Positions 55,452 through 63,941 of a stretch of 64,000 bases of DNA are shown piece after piece. A model generated the notes under the pieces. That model ran no database searches. It saw only the letters and a program-made list of their open reading frames with translations, and was not told the origin of the DNA. The DNA is from Fluctibacter corallii (GTDB taxonomy: Bacteria; Pseudomonadota; Gammaproteobacteria; Enterobacterales; Alteromonadaceae). The first letter of the stretch is position 1. Each line of letters opens with the position of its first letter. The position numbers and the translations under genes are program-made. Location: NCBI RefSeq assembly GCF_025751585.1, contig NZ_JAOWKX010000007.1:217838-281837 (forward strand), given 5' to 3'.

Positions 55452-56632
55452 ACCGCGATTTGTTCGTCAAAAAAGCGGTTAAAGTCGAGGCCAAATTGAC
55501 TAGCGAGTACTGACTTTTCGATTTTGTATTGGCTCTGAGAAAGATCAATTTCTTTGGGGGCAAGGAAATGGTTGCCTTTGATTGAATAAAAGGCTTTCAC
55601 CACTGGTTTTAGTGGGGCTTTGTCTTGTTGTTTCACCACCACGGCCACTGAACCGCTATTTAGCTCGACTAAACCGCCCACGGGAAATATGCCAACGCAT
55701 TTGACGAATTGCTCTACCAAATGCTTGTCGTACTTCGCAGGTGCGTCTTTAAGCAGTATCTTTAACGCCGTTTGTGAAGGCATACCGGGTTTGTAACATC
55801 GGTCGGCAGTAATGGCATCATAGGTATCAACGATAGCAATCATCCTTCCTGCAAAGCTAATTTGCTCTCCACGTAGCCCCTTTGGGTAACCTAAACCATC
55901 CAGCCGCTCATGGTGCTCAGCCATAGTTCGAATAATATGAGCAGGGATCTTCATATCTTCCAACACCGAGATACCGCGCTCTACGTGCAGTTTCATCACA
56001 GACATTTCTTGCTCGGTAAGTCGGCCAGGCTTGTGCAATATCTCGTCAGGAATTTGGATTTTACCGATGTCATGTAAAAAACCAGCGAAGGCGAGCTCAC
56101 GAATATCCTTATCTGACATACCCATATGTTTAGCAAAATTGGCGAGCAAAATAGCGACGTTTAAAGAATGTTCGAAGAGGTAACTGTCTTTTTCTCGCAT
56201 TTTGGTCATGCACATCAACGCATTTGGATTTCTATCAATAGAGCCTACCAATTGCTCAGTAAATTCACGTGGAATGGAAATATCTATCGGTAAACCACGT
56301 GCAACGGTATCTAACAAGCGCTTTTGCAGCGCTTTGCCTTTGTGATGTAATTTTTTTGCTTTGGTGATTTCATCATCGAACTGCACATTTGCAGATTGAT
56401 TGGCACTGGCCTTAGGAAAAGACGCCGTTATGGGTTCCTCTGAAGTAGGCTGAGGTTCAAAAGCGCGGGAGGGATCAATTAAAAGTTCGAGAATACCTTT
56501 TTGTTTCAACCTACGCACAACATCAGCATGAGTCACTTTACCCTGACTTTTTATTTTTAAATTGCCTTGTTGTTTGACGATACCCTGAACGTACATTCCG
56601 GGTTTAAGTTCGTCGATCGAAATTTTCTTCAC
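55448..56632 (-). CDS. HD-GYP cyclic-di-GMP phosphodiesterase
   Basis: A 394-residue cytosolic protein. An N-terminal DUF3391 domain (IDELKPGMYVQGIVKQQG) is followed by a catalytic HD-GYP domain: LFEHSLNVAILLANFAKHMG, the HD pair in FAGFLHDIGKIQIPDEIL, EHHERLDGLGYPKGLRGEQI (the GYP signature) and DTYDAITADRCYKPG. All metal-ligand His and Asp positions appear present, so it should hydrolyse c-di-GMP and lower adhesion signalling. It is near a chemoreceptor and a pilus locus, whose output c-di-GMP often controls. Confidence 0.93.
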   Translation of the reverse strand: MKKISIDELKPGMYVQGIVKQQGNLKIKSQGKVTHADVVRRLKQKGILELLIDPSRAFEPQPTSEEPITASFPKASANQSANVQFDDEITKAKKLHHKGKALQKRLLDTVARGLPIDISIPREFTEQLVGSIDRNPNALMCMTKMREKDSYLFEHSLNVAILLANFAKHMGMSDKDIRELAFAGFLHDIGKIQIPDEILHKPGRLTEQEMSVMKLHVERGISVLEDMKIPAHIIRTMAEHHERLDGLGYPKGLRGEQISFAGRMIAIVDTYDAITADRCYKPGMPSQTALKILLKDAPAKYDKHLVEQFVKCVGIFPVGGLVELNSGSVAVVVKQQDKAPLKPVVKAFYSIKGNHFLAPKEIDLSQSQYKIEKSVLASQFGLDFNRFFDEQIAV

Positions 56633-56753
56633 TCACTACAACTCTGAACAGCCTAAAAGACAGGCGACACAACCAAACTATATGAATCATTTATTCAGAG
56701 CAAGAGGATTTCTTTTCGAAATTGTAAATAACTATAAAGACCAAGAAAATGGG

Positions 56754-57098
56754 TTAAAACTTTAGGCGGTGCAGTAATTCCGCTAAATCTGGCTGCCATT
56801 GAAACATCCGCATATTAACGCCAAAATTAATCACCGCGACACCTTCTTCCTGAAGTTTATCTCGCTGGAGTTGCGCAAAATGTGAGGCGGGTGGAAAGGC
56901 GATTTTGCCATCTGCTCGTAATACACGGTGCCAAGGTAATGGCGTGGATTCATCTGACGATAGCAGTTTACCTACCATTCTCGCTCGACCTGGCAAACCT
57001 GCTAAATCAGCCAATTGTCCATAGCTAACCACATACCCTAAGGGGACGCAATTAACGGTTTCATGAATACGATGTTTTGCTAACTTGGCGTCAACCAT
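56754..57098 (-). CDS. alkyltransferase-like (ATL) protein
   Basis: A 114-residue MGMT-family protein in which the alkyl-acceptor cysteine is replaced: PWHRV with W56 instead of PCHRV. The helix-turn-helix and arginine finger region are retained (SYGQLADLAGLPGRARMVG). Such proteins (E. coli YbaZ, fission yeast Atl1) bind O6-alkylguanine and recruit nucleotide excision repair without repairing it themselves. It is divergent from tapT by 69 bases. Confidence 0.92.
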   Translation of the reverse strand: MVDAKLAKHRIHETVNCVPLGYVVSYGQLADLAGLPGRARMVGKLLSSDESTPLPWHRVLRADGKIAFPPASHFAQLQRDKLQEEGVAVINFGVNMRMFQWQPDLAELLHRLKF

Positions 57099-57167
57099 TC
57101 CAACCTTCTCTTTATAATCTACTACCCGTTTTCGGTATACTACCTAACTTCAACGAAGGAAAACGAA

Positions 57168-57761
57168 ATGTCTAGAGAACGCTGCCCATCGTGCGATTTT
57201 TTATTGCAAATGTGTCTGTGCGACGTAATACATACCATAAATAATCATCCGAAAATAATCGTACTTCAACACCCGAAGGAGAGTAAACACGCAAAGAATT
57301 CGGTTAGCGTACTCAAACCGTGTTTAACCAACATTGCCGTTATAGAAGGAGAGTCAGAGCAGGACTTTCAGTCTGTGCAAGAAGACGTGCAGGCTAATCC
57401 ACATCAGTTTGCACTGGTTTACCCATCGGCAAGTAGCCAGGCCATAGAACAGTTGAACACCGAAACACGCAGTGTTATTACCCACTTAATTGTAATTGAT
57501 GCGACATGGCGTAAAGCTTATAAAATGTTGCAACTCAACCCTTGGTTGCAGCACATTCAGCAATTGCACTTTTCACACATTCCAAACAGCCTATATGGAA
57601 TAAGAAAACGCCCCAAAGACACCTATTTGTCGACGCTAGAGGCTGTCGCTTACAGTTTGCAAGCTGGTTTTAACGTGAATACAACGGCATTACTCAATGC
57701 CTTTGCTGAATTTCAGCAGCGAACGTTTGCTAAGCATCCCTCTCAGCAGCATAAACCCTAG
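57168..57761 (+). CDS. tapT: DTW-domain tRNA-uridine aminocarboxypropyltransferase (TapT)
   Basis: A 197-residue enzyme of the TapT (YfiP) group that makes acp3U at U47 of tRNA from S-adenosylmethionine. A zinc-like cluster RCPSCDFLLQMCLCD opens the protein. HPKESKHAKNS and the signature IDATWRKAYKML (the DTW motif as DATW) follow, then the C-terminal LYGIRKRPKDTYLSTLEA. The variation D-A-T-W is standard for this family. GAAGGAAAACGAA precedes the ATG. Confidence 0.92.
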   Translation: MSRERCPSCDFLLQMCLCDVIHTINNHPKIIVLQHPKESKHAKNSVSVLKPCLTNIAVIEGESEQDFQSVQEDVQANPHQFALVYPSASSQAIEQLNTETRSVITHLIVIDATWRKAYKMLQLNPWLQHIQQLHFSHIPNSLYGIRKRPKDTYLSTLEAVAYSLQAGFNVNTTALLNAFAEFQQRTFAKHPSQQHKP

Positions 57762-57777
57762 TTATTAAATGTAGTTG

Positions 57778-58032
57778 CTATCGCGTTTGCTGAGTGGTTC
57801 GCCAATGTTTAATCAGCAAATAGAGCCCACAAGCGCTCAGAATAGGAATGACGACCCATTTAATCAGCATCGCAAAAAATGAGATTAGAAATACAAAAAT
57901 CCAAGCCACAAAGGGAACAACCAATTTCACCACCACACTGATAAGTGCAATAAACAGCGCCATTGCAAGCATTCCCATACACAGATTCTTTCCCCACCGA
58001 GTCCAACGTACCGAATCCATAACTGGCAACAT
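57778..58032 (-). CDS. small two-helix membrane protein
   Basis: An 84-residue protein with two or three closely packed hydrophobic segments (about residues 18-38, 41-62 and 62-77) and a polar, basic tail. GGGAGG is well spaced from ATG 58032, giving MLPVMDSVRW. No recognisable family. It is convergent with tapT and could be co-transcribed with the GNAT gene upstream of it. Confidence 0.6.
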   Translation of the reverse strand: MLPVMDSVRWTRWGKNLCMGMLAMALFIALISVVVKLVVPFVAWIFVFLISFFAMLIKWVVIPILSACGLYLLIKHWRTTQQTR

Positions 58033-58073
58033 ATTAGCCTCCCACGACTTCGACTATTCCTTCTACATGGTGA

Positions 58074-58574
58074 TTACACGACTTTAGCCATCAAATATAC
58101 ATCTACATATTCACCATTTCTAAAGGCATATTGTTTCGCTGTACCTTCAATGTCAAATCCGTACTTTTCGTATAGCGCAATAGCTGTGGGGTTATCAGTA
58201 TATACCTCAAGTTCAACCCGTTTTAACGCCAACCAATTAAAAGCCAGATCACACATTGCTTCAAGCAGGGCGCTGCCAATACCTTTCCCTTGCCATTGAG
58301 CGAGCACACCCATTCCGATGTTTCCAACATGCTTGCGCCGCGGTGATGTGAACACATCCAGACCAATTTGCCCCACAACCTGACCATCAACCTCAGCCAC
58401 CAAACTATAAAAATTAGGCGATGCATTTTCCGCAAAACTCTCCCATTTTTGAAGGTTAGGGAAGGGAAGTTGTAGCGTATTCGCATAATTTTGCGGCTCT
58501 GCGTAAAGGGCCATTAAAGTTTCAGCATCATGCTTTGTACTATGACGAATCGATATCTCTATTTTCATAACCAT
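58074..58574 (-). CDS. GNAT acetyltransferase, AaaT/YhhY-like
   Basis: A 166-residue acetyltransferase. The CoA-binding motif A is GMGVLAQWQGKGIGSALLEAM (Q-G-K-G-I-G), with VELEVYTDNPTAIALYEKYGF and EGTAKQYAFRNGEYVDVYLM at the C-terminus. The latter pattern is characteristic of the YhhY/AaaT and RimJ-like group that acetylates amino acids or antibiotics. It is the third gene of an operon; its start overlaps the end of fosA by ten bases, so translation is coupled. Confidence 0.86.
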   Translation of the reverse strand: MVMKIEISIRHSTKHDAETLMALYAEPQNYANTLQLPFPNLQKWESFAENASPNFYSLVAEVDGQVVGQIGLDVFTSPRRKHVGNIGMGVLAQWQGKGIGSALLEAMCDLAFNWLALKRVELEVYTDNPTAIALYEKYGFDIEGTAKQYAFRNGEYVDVYLMAKVV

Positions 58575-58957
58575 TGAAGTCCTTTATAGGGAGCATTTTT
58601 TAATGCTTGTAAACGGGTTTCCAAACTACCATCGTGTAATTCAATTTTATGTCCGTCAGGATCTAGAATATAAAAAGATGCACCCTCACTGGTATTATCC
58701 TGCCAGAATTGAAGGCTGGGGATTTTTACGAGCTCTGCAATGTCGTTAGATGATACAGAAAAAGCAATATGGCTATAATCTTGGCTCGGTTTTGGTTCTC
58801 CCACGTTCAAGCAAAGCCAACAGTTTCCCGCCTCTAAATACGCCCCCGAGTCCCAGATTACACGCCCAGTAAAACCCAACTGTTCACAGTAAAACGCCAT
58901 TGATTGCGCTAAATCTGATACGGTAATGGTAATGTGATTAATGCCTGACACTCTCAT
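58565..58957 (-). CDS. fosA: FosA-type fosfomycin glutathione transferase (VOC)
   Basis: A 130-residue VOC metalloenzyme very close to FosA. MRVSGINHITITVSDLAQS has the first metal ligand His, WDSGAYLEAGNCWLCLN and YSHIAFSVSSNDI follow, and EGASFYILDPDGHKIELHDGSLETRLQ carries the third ligand Glu and the K-loop. It is expected to add glutathione to fosfomycin using Mn. The ATG overlaps the beta-lactamase stop codon (TAATG), so the two are coupled. It shows no sign of a mobile element. Confidence 0.9.
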   Translation of the reverse strand: MRVSGINHITITVSDLAQSMAFYCEQLGFTGRVIWDSGAYLEAGNCWLCLNVGEPKPSQDYSHIAFSVSSNDIAELVKIPSLQFWQDNTSEGASFYILDPDGHKIELHDGSLETRLQALKNAPYKGLQWL

Positions 58958-59736
58958 TATATGATGCCTAGTTGAGTTAAATGATGCATAACTATTGTTT
59001 TTCTAGGACCTTGAACAGCCTTGAATGAAGGGCCGTCAGTATTAAACGCGAAATAAAACGTGCCATGATTCTTAGTTTCAACAACTCCTACATACCAGCC
59101 TAAAGCCTTTCCTTTTTGTAAATAACCTCCACCCGTTTTGGCATACAACGTAAAATGAGGCGTATTCTCTATCACCATAATTTGTTTGAATGTTTTGAGA
59201 ATGTCTTGAGATAAACCAAAACCTTGCTGCCAAAGCGTTCGTAGAAACGATACCTGTTCTTTTGCTGATATCTTAAGCCCTTCATTTAACCAGAAACCTG
59301 AGAGGCTATCGGTAATAGTTCGGTTGCCATACTCAAACTGATTAACAAAGCGCTGCATGTTATTTTCACCCACTTGCAGCGCAAAACTTTGGTAAATAGG
59401 CAGAGCAGAGGCCTGAAATGCCTGTCGAATGGTTAAATTGGGTTGTAGCCATGTCTCTGGCCACCAGCTTTGCTGTGGGAACTTCGATAAATCAACTGAG
59501 TACGTAGAGGTTAAAGACTCAACGATACCCAGTTCCAATGAGATTAACGTGTTCGGAATTTTAAACGTAGAAAATGGTGGGAATTGTGTGTTTGCTCGAG
59601 CAGGATCAATAAGCAGAACATCGTTGCCCGCATCGTCTATAACAACCATTGTACACGGGCCAGGACAAGCTTGCGCTAGCGCGTCTTGACAGCTAATTAC
59701 AACCATTGTTAATACAATCAATGATACTCGTAACAT
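58957..59736 (-). CDS. class D (OXA-like) beta-lactamase
   Basis: A 259-residue secreted protein with a signal peptide ending near ALAQA. The catalytic S56-T-F-K59 motif is present, then S-A-L (in place of S-x-V), Y-G-N in the third motif and K-T-G in AKTGGGYL, followed by GKALGWYVGVVE. This set is diagnostic for class D serine beta-lactamases. S-A-L instead of S-x-V is a departure that could alter spectrum. Two cysteines near the N-terminus (ACPGPC) may form a disulfide. It leads a three-gene operon with FosA and a GNAT protein. Confidence 0.9.
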   Translation of the reverse strand: MLRVSLIVLTMVVISCQDALAQACPGPCTMVVIDDAGNDVLLIDPARANTQFPPFSTFKIPNTLISLELGIVESLTSTYSVDLSKFPQQSWWPETWLQPNLTIRQAFQASALPIYQSFALQVGENNMQRFVNQFEYGNRTITDSLSGFWLNEGLKISAKEQVSFLRTLWQQGFGLSQDILKTFKQIMVIENTPHFTLYAKTGGGYLQKGKALGWYVGVVETKNHGTFYFAFNTDGPSFKAVQGPRKTIVMHHLTQLGII

Positions 59737-59891
59737 TTATTTACCTACGTTAGAAATTTAACATCTTGTTTTTAAACTGTTTTTAAAACAAAGTCGATAG
59801 ACTATTGAACCATTATGTATTTTGATTAATATTAAGTAGGCGTTTTACTCGCTCAAGTCACTAAAGAGTTGTTCCGATATGTTTCAGATAA

Positions 59892-60620
59892 GTGGATGTC
59901 ACATTGAATAACATCCGTTGTTTTATCTTTATTACCGTCATTTTGATGATTACGCGTGTTGATGCAAACACTCGACTTTATGCCTACACAGAGGCCCTTC
60001 CTCCATTGCAAAATGTCCACCAAGGTGAGTTGATTGGAGGAGCCGCTTACGAGAAGGTGAGAGATATTGTTACCCTTGCAGGCATCGAAACAGAGTTTAT
60101 CGTCATGCCTTGGGCTCGTGCCTATCAGGCAGCACTTACCAACAATAATGCAATATTATTTAGTTTAGTAAAAACACCGGAACGAGAACCGTTGTTTCAT
60201 TGGATTAAAAAAGTCTACTTTATGCGTTTGTACGTTATGTCATTAAAAAAACGTAACCTTACGCTATCATCTTTAAACGACCTCAAAGCCTATACCACCG
60301 TAGTGAAACGCCACGACGTAGTAGATATTTTTCTGCGAGCCCGTGGATTTAAAAATGGCAAGGAGTTAATTACAGTCAGAGACACTCAAGCAACGTTAGA
60401 TGCCACACTACGGGGACGCAATGACATAATCATTGCGTCTCCAGAGATCATCGAAGCAGTATGTACTAATGCTCTTTGTAGTCCCGACGATTTCACTTAC
60501 CACTTTGAAATAAAAGAGTTAGAACAACACTTTTACCTTGCAACATCAAAACAACTCGATTCAGCATTACTCAATCAGCTCAAACAAGCTGCAGACTCGT
60601 TACCCAGTTTCACTCATTAA
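59892..60620 (+). CDS. solute-binding family 3-like periplasmic protein
   Basis: A 242-residue protein with a signal peptide ending near VDANT. The mature domain is a type 2 periplasmic binding fold: RLYAYTEALPPLQNVHQGELIGG, VMPWARAYQAAL and LKAYTTVVKRHDVVDIFL. It has no permease or ATPase partner, so a sensory or stress role is as likely as transport. The start is GTG at 59892 or TTG at 59904; neither has a clear ribosome site. It overlaps the convergent lipoprotein gene by 11 bases. Confidence 0.72.
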   Translation: MDVTLNNIRCFIFITVILMITRVDANTRLYAYTEALPPLQNVHQGELIGGAAYEKVRDIVTLAGIETEFIVMPWARAYQAALTNNNAILFSLVKTPEREPLFHWIKKVYFMRLYVMSLKKRNLTLSSLNDLKAYTTVVKRHDVVDIFLRARGFKNGKELITVRDTQATLDATLRGRNDIIIASPEIIEAVCTNALCSPDDFTYHFEIKELEQHFYLATSKQLDSALLNQLKQAADSLPSFTH

Positions 60621-61185
60621 TTTGTGCTTTAGTATTATTTTCTGACAACGCCACCAGCACCTCTTTCGCATCATAAGCATCAATAGGGCGGGCCTCATTT
60701 CCTAAACGTATGTTTAATGACGTTGTCATGCCACCTGTTTGTAATTGTGTGACAGTAATGGCTTCTGACTGCGGATAGATCGTTGCCGTACAGGCCACCA
60801 AGCCACAGTGTTTGTCGATATTTTCAGGTGTAGATACGTGGGCAGGCCGTTTAACAAGCGGCTCAGCAGGCAGCGTTTGTGTTACCTCTTCAATGTCAAC
60901 TGCGTGATCGGCTTCTGTTACCAAAAACCAACGATAACCTTTAGCAAGCGTTAATTCCGCTGCGTGCCTCAGTGCGTAGTTTTTCACCCGCTCTTCATCA
61001 GTGAAGCGATTACCGCTAAAGATCACGCGATATTGATCGTCAGACAGCGCGGTATGTTGAAAGCCGTTATCATTGGCGGAGCTCGCTTTTTCATAGTCTG
61101 TAGAAGTGGGTGCTGCGCATCCTAGCAAAGCAAGAGGAGCAACTAAAAAGAAAATCAAAATGATACGCTTAAGATAAAGATCCAT
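60610..61185 (-). CDS. CC0125/CC1285-type lipoprotein
   Basis: A 191-residue lipoprotein with a lipobox LLGC near residue 23. YRVIFSGNRFTDEERVKNYALRHAAELTLAKGYRWFLV is characteristic of the CC0125/CC1285 family, small outer-membrane lipoproteins of unknown function that may stabilise the envelope. The C-terminal half is beta-rich (AITVTQLQTGGMTTSLNI). It is a single gene with GGAGGAAA before its ATG. Confidence 0.75.
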   Translation of the reverse strand: MDLYLKRIILIFFLVAPLALLGCAAPTSTDYEKASSANDNGFQHTALSDDQYRVIFSGNRFTDEERVKNYALRHAAELTLAKGYRWFLVTEADHAVDIEEVTQTLPAEPLVKRPAHVSTPENIDKHCGLVACTATIYPQSEAITVTQLQTGGMTTSLNIRLGNEARPIDAYDAKEVLVALSENNTKAQINE

Positions 61186-61316
61186 ATTTCCTCCATAACC
61201 AACATCTGGGTCTTTTTATGAAGGTAATCAAGCACTATGCCAAATCTATAACCACTTGTTTTATAACAATTAAATATTAATTAATACAACGAACTTTCAT
61301 TAATCCTGACTTTTTT

Positions 61317-61754
61317 TCACACTGCATTGTTATTTTTACTGAATCTCTGTTGCCGTTTGGGTTCAAATTCTTCGTAACGCGGTAAATTTGCATCTAAATC
61401 ATCCCAATTCGCCTTTGATCCCAGAAAGTTATGGGAGGTAGGCCGAAAAGGAATTTCAGAATCAATGATGCCTAATCGAATTCTTAAGCGGAGCTGATCC
61501 TGACTATTTTCACTATAGACAGGCGAAGCACAATGTTTACAAAAATAACGGCGAGTTCTCTCATTTGCTTGATAAAAGTGCAGTGCTTCTTCGCCGGCTT
61601 GAACAGTGAACTCACTCCGATTGATAAATCCATTCGTCGCATAGGCGGTGCCACTATTTTTGCGACATTTTGAGCAGTGGCAGTGAATGATATCAGTAAT
61701 CTCTCCATCAATTGTAATATTGACTGTTCCGCATAAACATGAACCTGTAATCAT
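61317..61754 (-). CDS. GFA-family zinc protein
   Basis: A 145-residue member of the glutathione-dependent formaldehyde-activating (Gfa) family. Zinc-binding cysteines are in GSCLCGTVNITIDG and HCHCSKCRKNSGT, with FCKHCASPVYS later. The family binds two zinc ions; most members are not shown to act on S-hydroxymethylglutathione. The N-terminal ITGSCLCG start and length fit the family. It sits upstream of the AraC-type regulator's 3' end on the same strand, 37 bases away. Confidence 0.9.
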   Translation of the reverse strand: MITGSCLCGTVNITIDGEITDIIHCHCSKCRKNSGTAYATNGFINRSEFTVQAGEEALHFYQANERTRRYFCKHCASPVYSENSQDQLRLRIRLGIIDSEIPFRPTSHNFLGSKANWDDLDANLPRYEEFEPKRQQRFSKNNNAV

Positions 61755-61791
61755 GGGTCGTACTCCAATTACCAGTGCGAGCTAATACAAT

Positions 61792-62643
61792 CTATTGTAT
61801 TGGTATCATAATCTCAGATACTGCTTTATCCAATGCTACATCGGGATAAAAAGCCTTACGTTCTATGACAACAGGTCCATCTGTCACTGTATAAGAGGAA
61901 GCAGGAAGCCAATGCTCAAAAAAGTATGAGAATACCCGCGTAAAATGATAATCGCTTCCCTCAACCTGCATACAAGCATATTTAGACGGCTTAAGGTTAA
62001 CCTCCCTAACAGTTTCAGGGGTAGGGTTCAGTAGCGTTTTAGGTACCTCAACACCCACAGCCATAGTGAACGCTTCAGGTGGTGTATTGGGCGCAGAATA
62101 ATGTAAATTGAATGTGCGATATTTCGATTTGCCAAAACCATGTGCTTTTCGCCAATGTATAAAGGCTCTGACAGTATTAACTACATTCTCAGGTGAACCT
62201 TTGTGCATCATGCAAAAAAGATGTCGCTCATTAACAGATCGCACTGTCACCTCAATGCCCTGTTCAAAGCGAGAGAGTAAATGTGGTAGCAAAAATGTAT
62301 GCAGAGGCTGTATCGTGTAGCTTGACGGATTGTCTCGAAAATAGGATGGAGACATAGCGTAGTATTGGCGAAAAGCGCGACTAAAACTGTCGCTGCCGTT
62401 GTACCCTACTATCATTGCTACATCGGTGACACTAAGGTGTTGACGATAAGCCAGCAAAAAACAGGCTTTATACATTTTAATATGCCTAACCAGTGCCTTA
62501 AGTGTTATTCCTGTTTCTCTTTTAATGCACCGATGCAGGTGAAATGCAGATAAGCCTATATGCGCACTCACTTGTTCCAATGTAAGAGAACTGTCGATAT
62601 TCCCTTCAATATATGCAAACACCTGCTGAGAAATATTAGCCAT
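61792..62643 (-). CDS. AraC-family regulator with GyrI-like effector domain
   Basis: A 283-residue regulator. The N-terminal AraC DNA-binding domain has both helix-turn-helix units (VSAHIGLSAFHLHRCIKRETG and SVTDVAMIVGYNGSDSFSRAFRQYYAMSPSYFR), and the C-terminal part is a GyrI-like small-molecule-binding domain (IEVTVRSVNERHLF; DYHFTRVFSYFFEHWLPASSY). This layout matches Rob and its relatives, which sense drugs or cationic compounds. I start at ATG 62643 because relatives begin there and it has GGAG upstream. Confidence 0.87.
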   Translation of the reverse strand: MANISQQVFAYIEGNIDSSLTLEQVSAHIGLSAFHLHRCIKRETGITLKALVRHIKMYKACFLLAYRQHLSVTDVAMIVGYNGSDSFSRAFRQYYAMSPSYFRDNPSSYTIQPLHTFLLPHLLSRFEQGIEVTVRSVNERHLFCMMHKGSPENVVNTVRAFIHWRKAHGFGKSKYRTFNLHYSAPNTPPEAFTMAVGVEVPKTLLNPTPETVREVNLKPSKYACMQVEGSDYHFTRVFSYFFEHWLPASSYTVTDGPVVIERKAFYPDVALDKAVSEIMIPIQ

Positions 62644-62740
62644 TTTTGCTGAGCTCCATTCATGATTGGCGATAGTGTATGCAATCCGTCGCAATCAAGC
62701 ATGACAATTCTTGCTGTTAACCCCTAATTATCGATAAGAA

Positions 62741-63115
62741 TTAGATGTGCTGATCAAACAAAATGATATTTCCATCAGGATCTTGAACAGAGAAGTTCGC
62801 TGGGCCTGAATCGTTATCGTGATTAATTGCTTGAATTGGCTCAATTCCGTGTTTACTCAATGTCTCTTGAAGCATGCGAATATCTGTAAAACTATCTAAA
62901 GCTTGAGCGGCTTGATTCCACCCTGGATTAAAAGTTAGCAAGTTACCTTCGAACATTCCTTGAAACAACCCGATGTTCGTGTCGCCATTTTTCATAATAA
63001 GATAATGATCATCTTCACTACCTGCATACGCTGTGAACCCTAACGCCTCATAAAAGGCTTTAGATTGCTTAATATCTTTTACCGAAAGGCTTACCGAAAA
63101 ACATCCCAATTCCAT
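62741..63115 (-). CDS. VOC-family protein
   Basis: A 124-residue single-unit glyoxalase/bleomycin-resistance fold protein. CFSVSLSVKDIKQSKAFYEALGFT and FSVQDPDGNIILFD are typical of the family. The first metal-position residue is Ser or Cys rather than His, and the last is in ILFD rather than xxE, so it may bind but not catalyse metal chemistry. It precedes the AraC gene on the same strand and might be regulated by it. Confidence 0.82.
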   Translation of the reverse strand: MELGCFSVSLSVKDIKQSKAFYEALGFTAYAGSEDDHYLIMKNGDTNIGLFQGMFEGNLLTFNPGWNQAAQALDSFTDIRMLQETLSKHGIEPIQAINHDNDSGPANFSVQDPDGNIILFDQHI

Positions 63116-63194
63116 ATTTATCTCCTTGTAGAGTCACGTTTACTGTGCACCCTATAAAAGATAATGGATCATTAGCGTATTTCCATTAAATGAG

Positions 63195-63662
63195 TTAATG
63201 CCCGTAGCTGACCACTCTTGATACTTTCCAACCTGCTTGTGTTTTTTGCCAAACATGTAGGAATGAAAATATACCGCAATCCATCTTGCCATTTTCGGGA
63301 TGACAAAATTCATGCTTCCCTTCTTGAATTGCGCCAAACCCTGGAACAGGAAATACGCGTTGACTGCCTTCAATTAAACGGCGTTTAAGTCCAACTTTGC
63401 GGTCACACATGTCTTGCAAAGACCTCACAGAATAGGCCTTATCCGTTAAACCTGAAATATCGTGATAAAACTCTAAGTCGTCTGCAAACTTTTCACCCAC
63501 GGTATCTATGTCACAGCGGTTAAATGCGCCAAATAAAACGCTATCTTCTACCGAAATAGTCGACGAAAGGGTGTTCGTTTCCTCAGCGTTTACTGTGTAA
63601 GTTGTTATTGCTAGAGATACGCAAGCGGCTGTCCACGCGCTACGAATAAGCGAATTAGTCAT
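63195..63662 (-). CDS. secreted NTF2-like protein
   Basis: A 155-residue protein with a signal peptide ending near VNAEE. The mature part has an NTF2/SnoaL-like cone fold: SVEDSVLFGAFNRCDIDTVGEKFADDLEFYHDISG followed by WQKTQAGWKVSRVVSYGH. This DUF4440-type group occurs near detoxification enzymes and has no established role. Four cysteines could form disulfides. Its ATG has GAGGAATAATA before it. Confidence 0.75.
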   Translation of the reverse strand: MTNSLIRSAWTAACVSLAITTYTVNAEETNTLSSTISVEDSVLFGAFNRCDIDTVGEKFADDLEFYHDISGLTDKAYSVRSLQDMCDRKVGLKRRLIEGSQRVFPVPGFGAIQEGKHEFCHPENGKMDCGIFSFLHVWQKTQAGWKVSRVVSYGH

Positions 63663-63880
63663 TATTATTCCTCTTAACTAACCGTTTCAATATTACTTCA
63701 AATATCACCTCAACTATCACTTGAGCAAACGCTGTGCCAATCAAGGAAGAGCTTTATTTAAAGGTCTAGAAGGGATTAACGACAATTAGTATTGTGTAAC
63801 TGGCGAAGATATGGCGATATTTACCAGTGGACTAGGTGATAAAAGATAACTTCACAAATAAAAAACCCGGCGTAGAGCCT

Positions 63881-63917
63881 AATGCCAGTCAGTTAAGCTG
63901 ACTGGCATTTTTCTTTT
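63881..63917 (+). terminator. strong hairpin with T tract near the right edge
   Basis: A perfect 12-pair stem, AATGCCAGTCAG with CTGACTGGCATT around TTAAG, is followed by TTTTTCTTTT. No plus-strand gene precedes it within 200 bases. It may terminate transcripts in both directions or be part of a repeat or insertion-sequence end cut by the window. The rest of 63663-63880 shows no gene. Confidence 0.6.
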
Positions 63918-63941
63918 TAGGATATTTGCTTGGCTTTGCCC

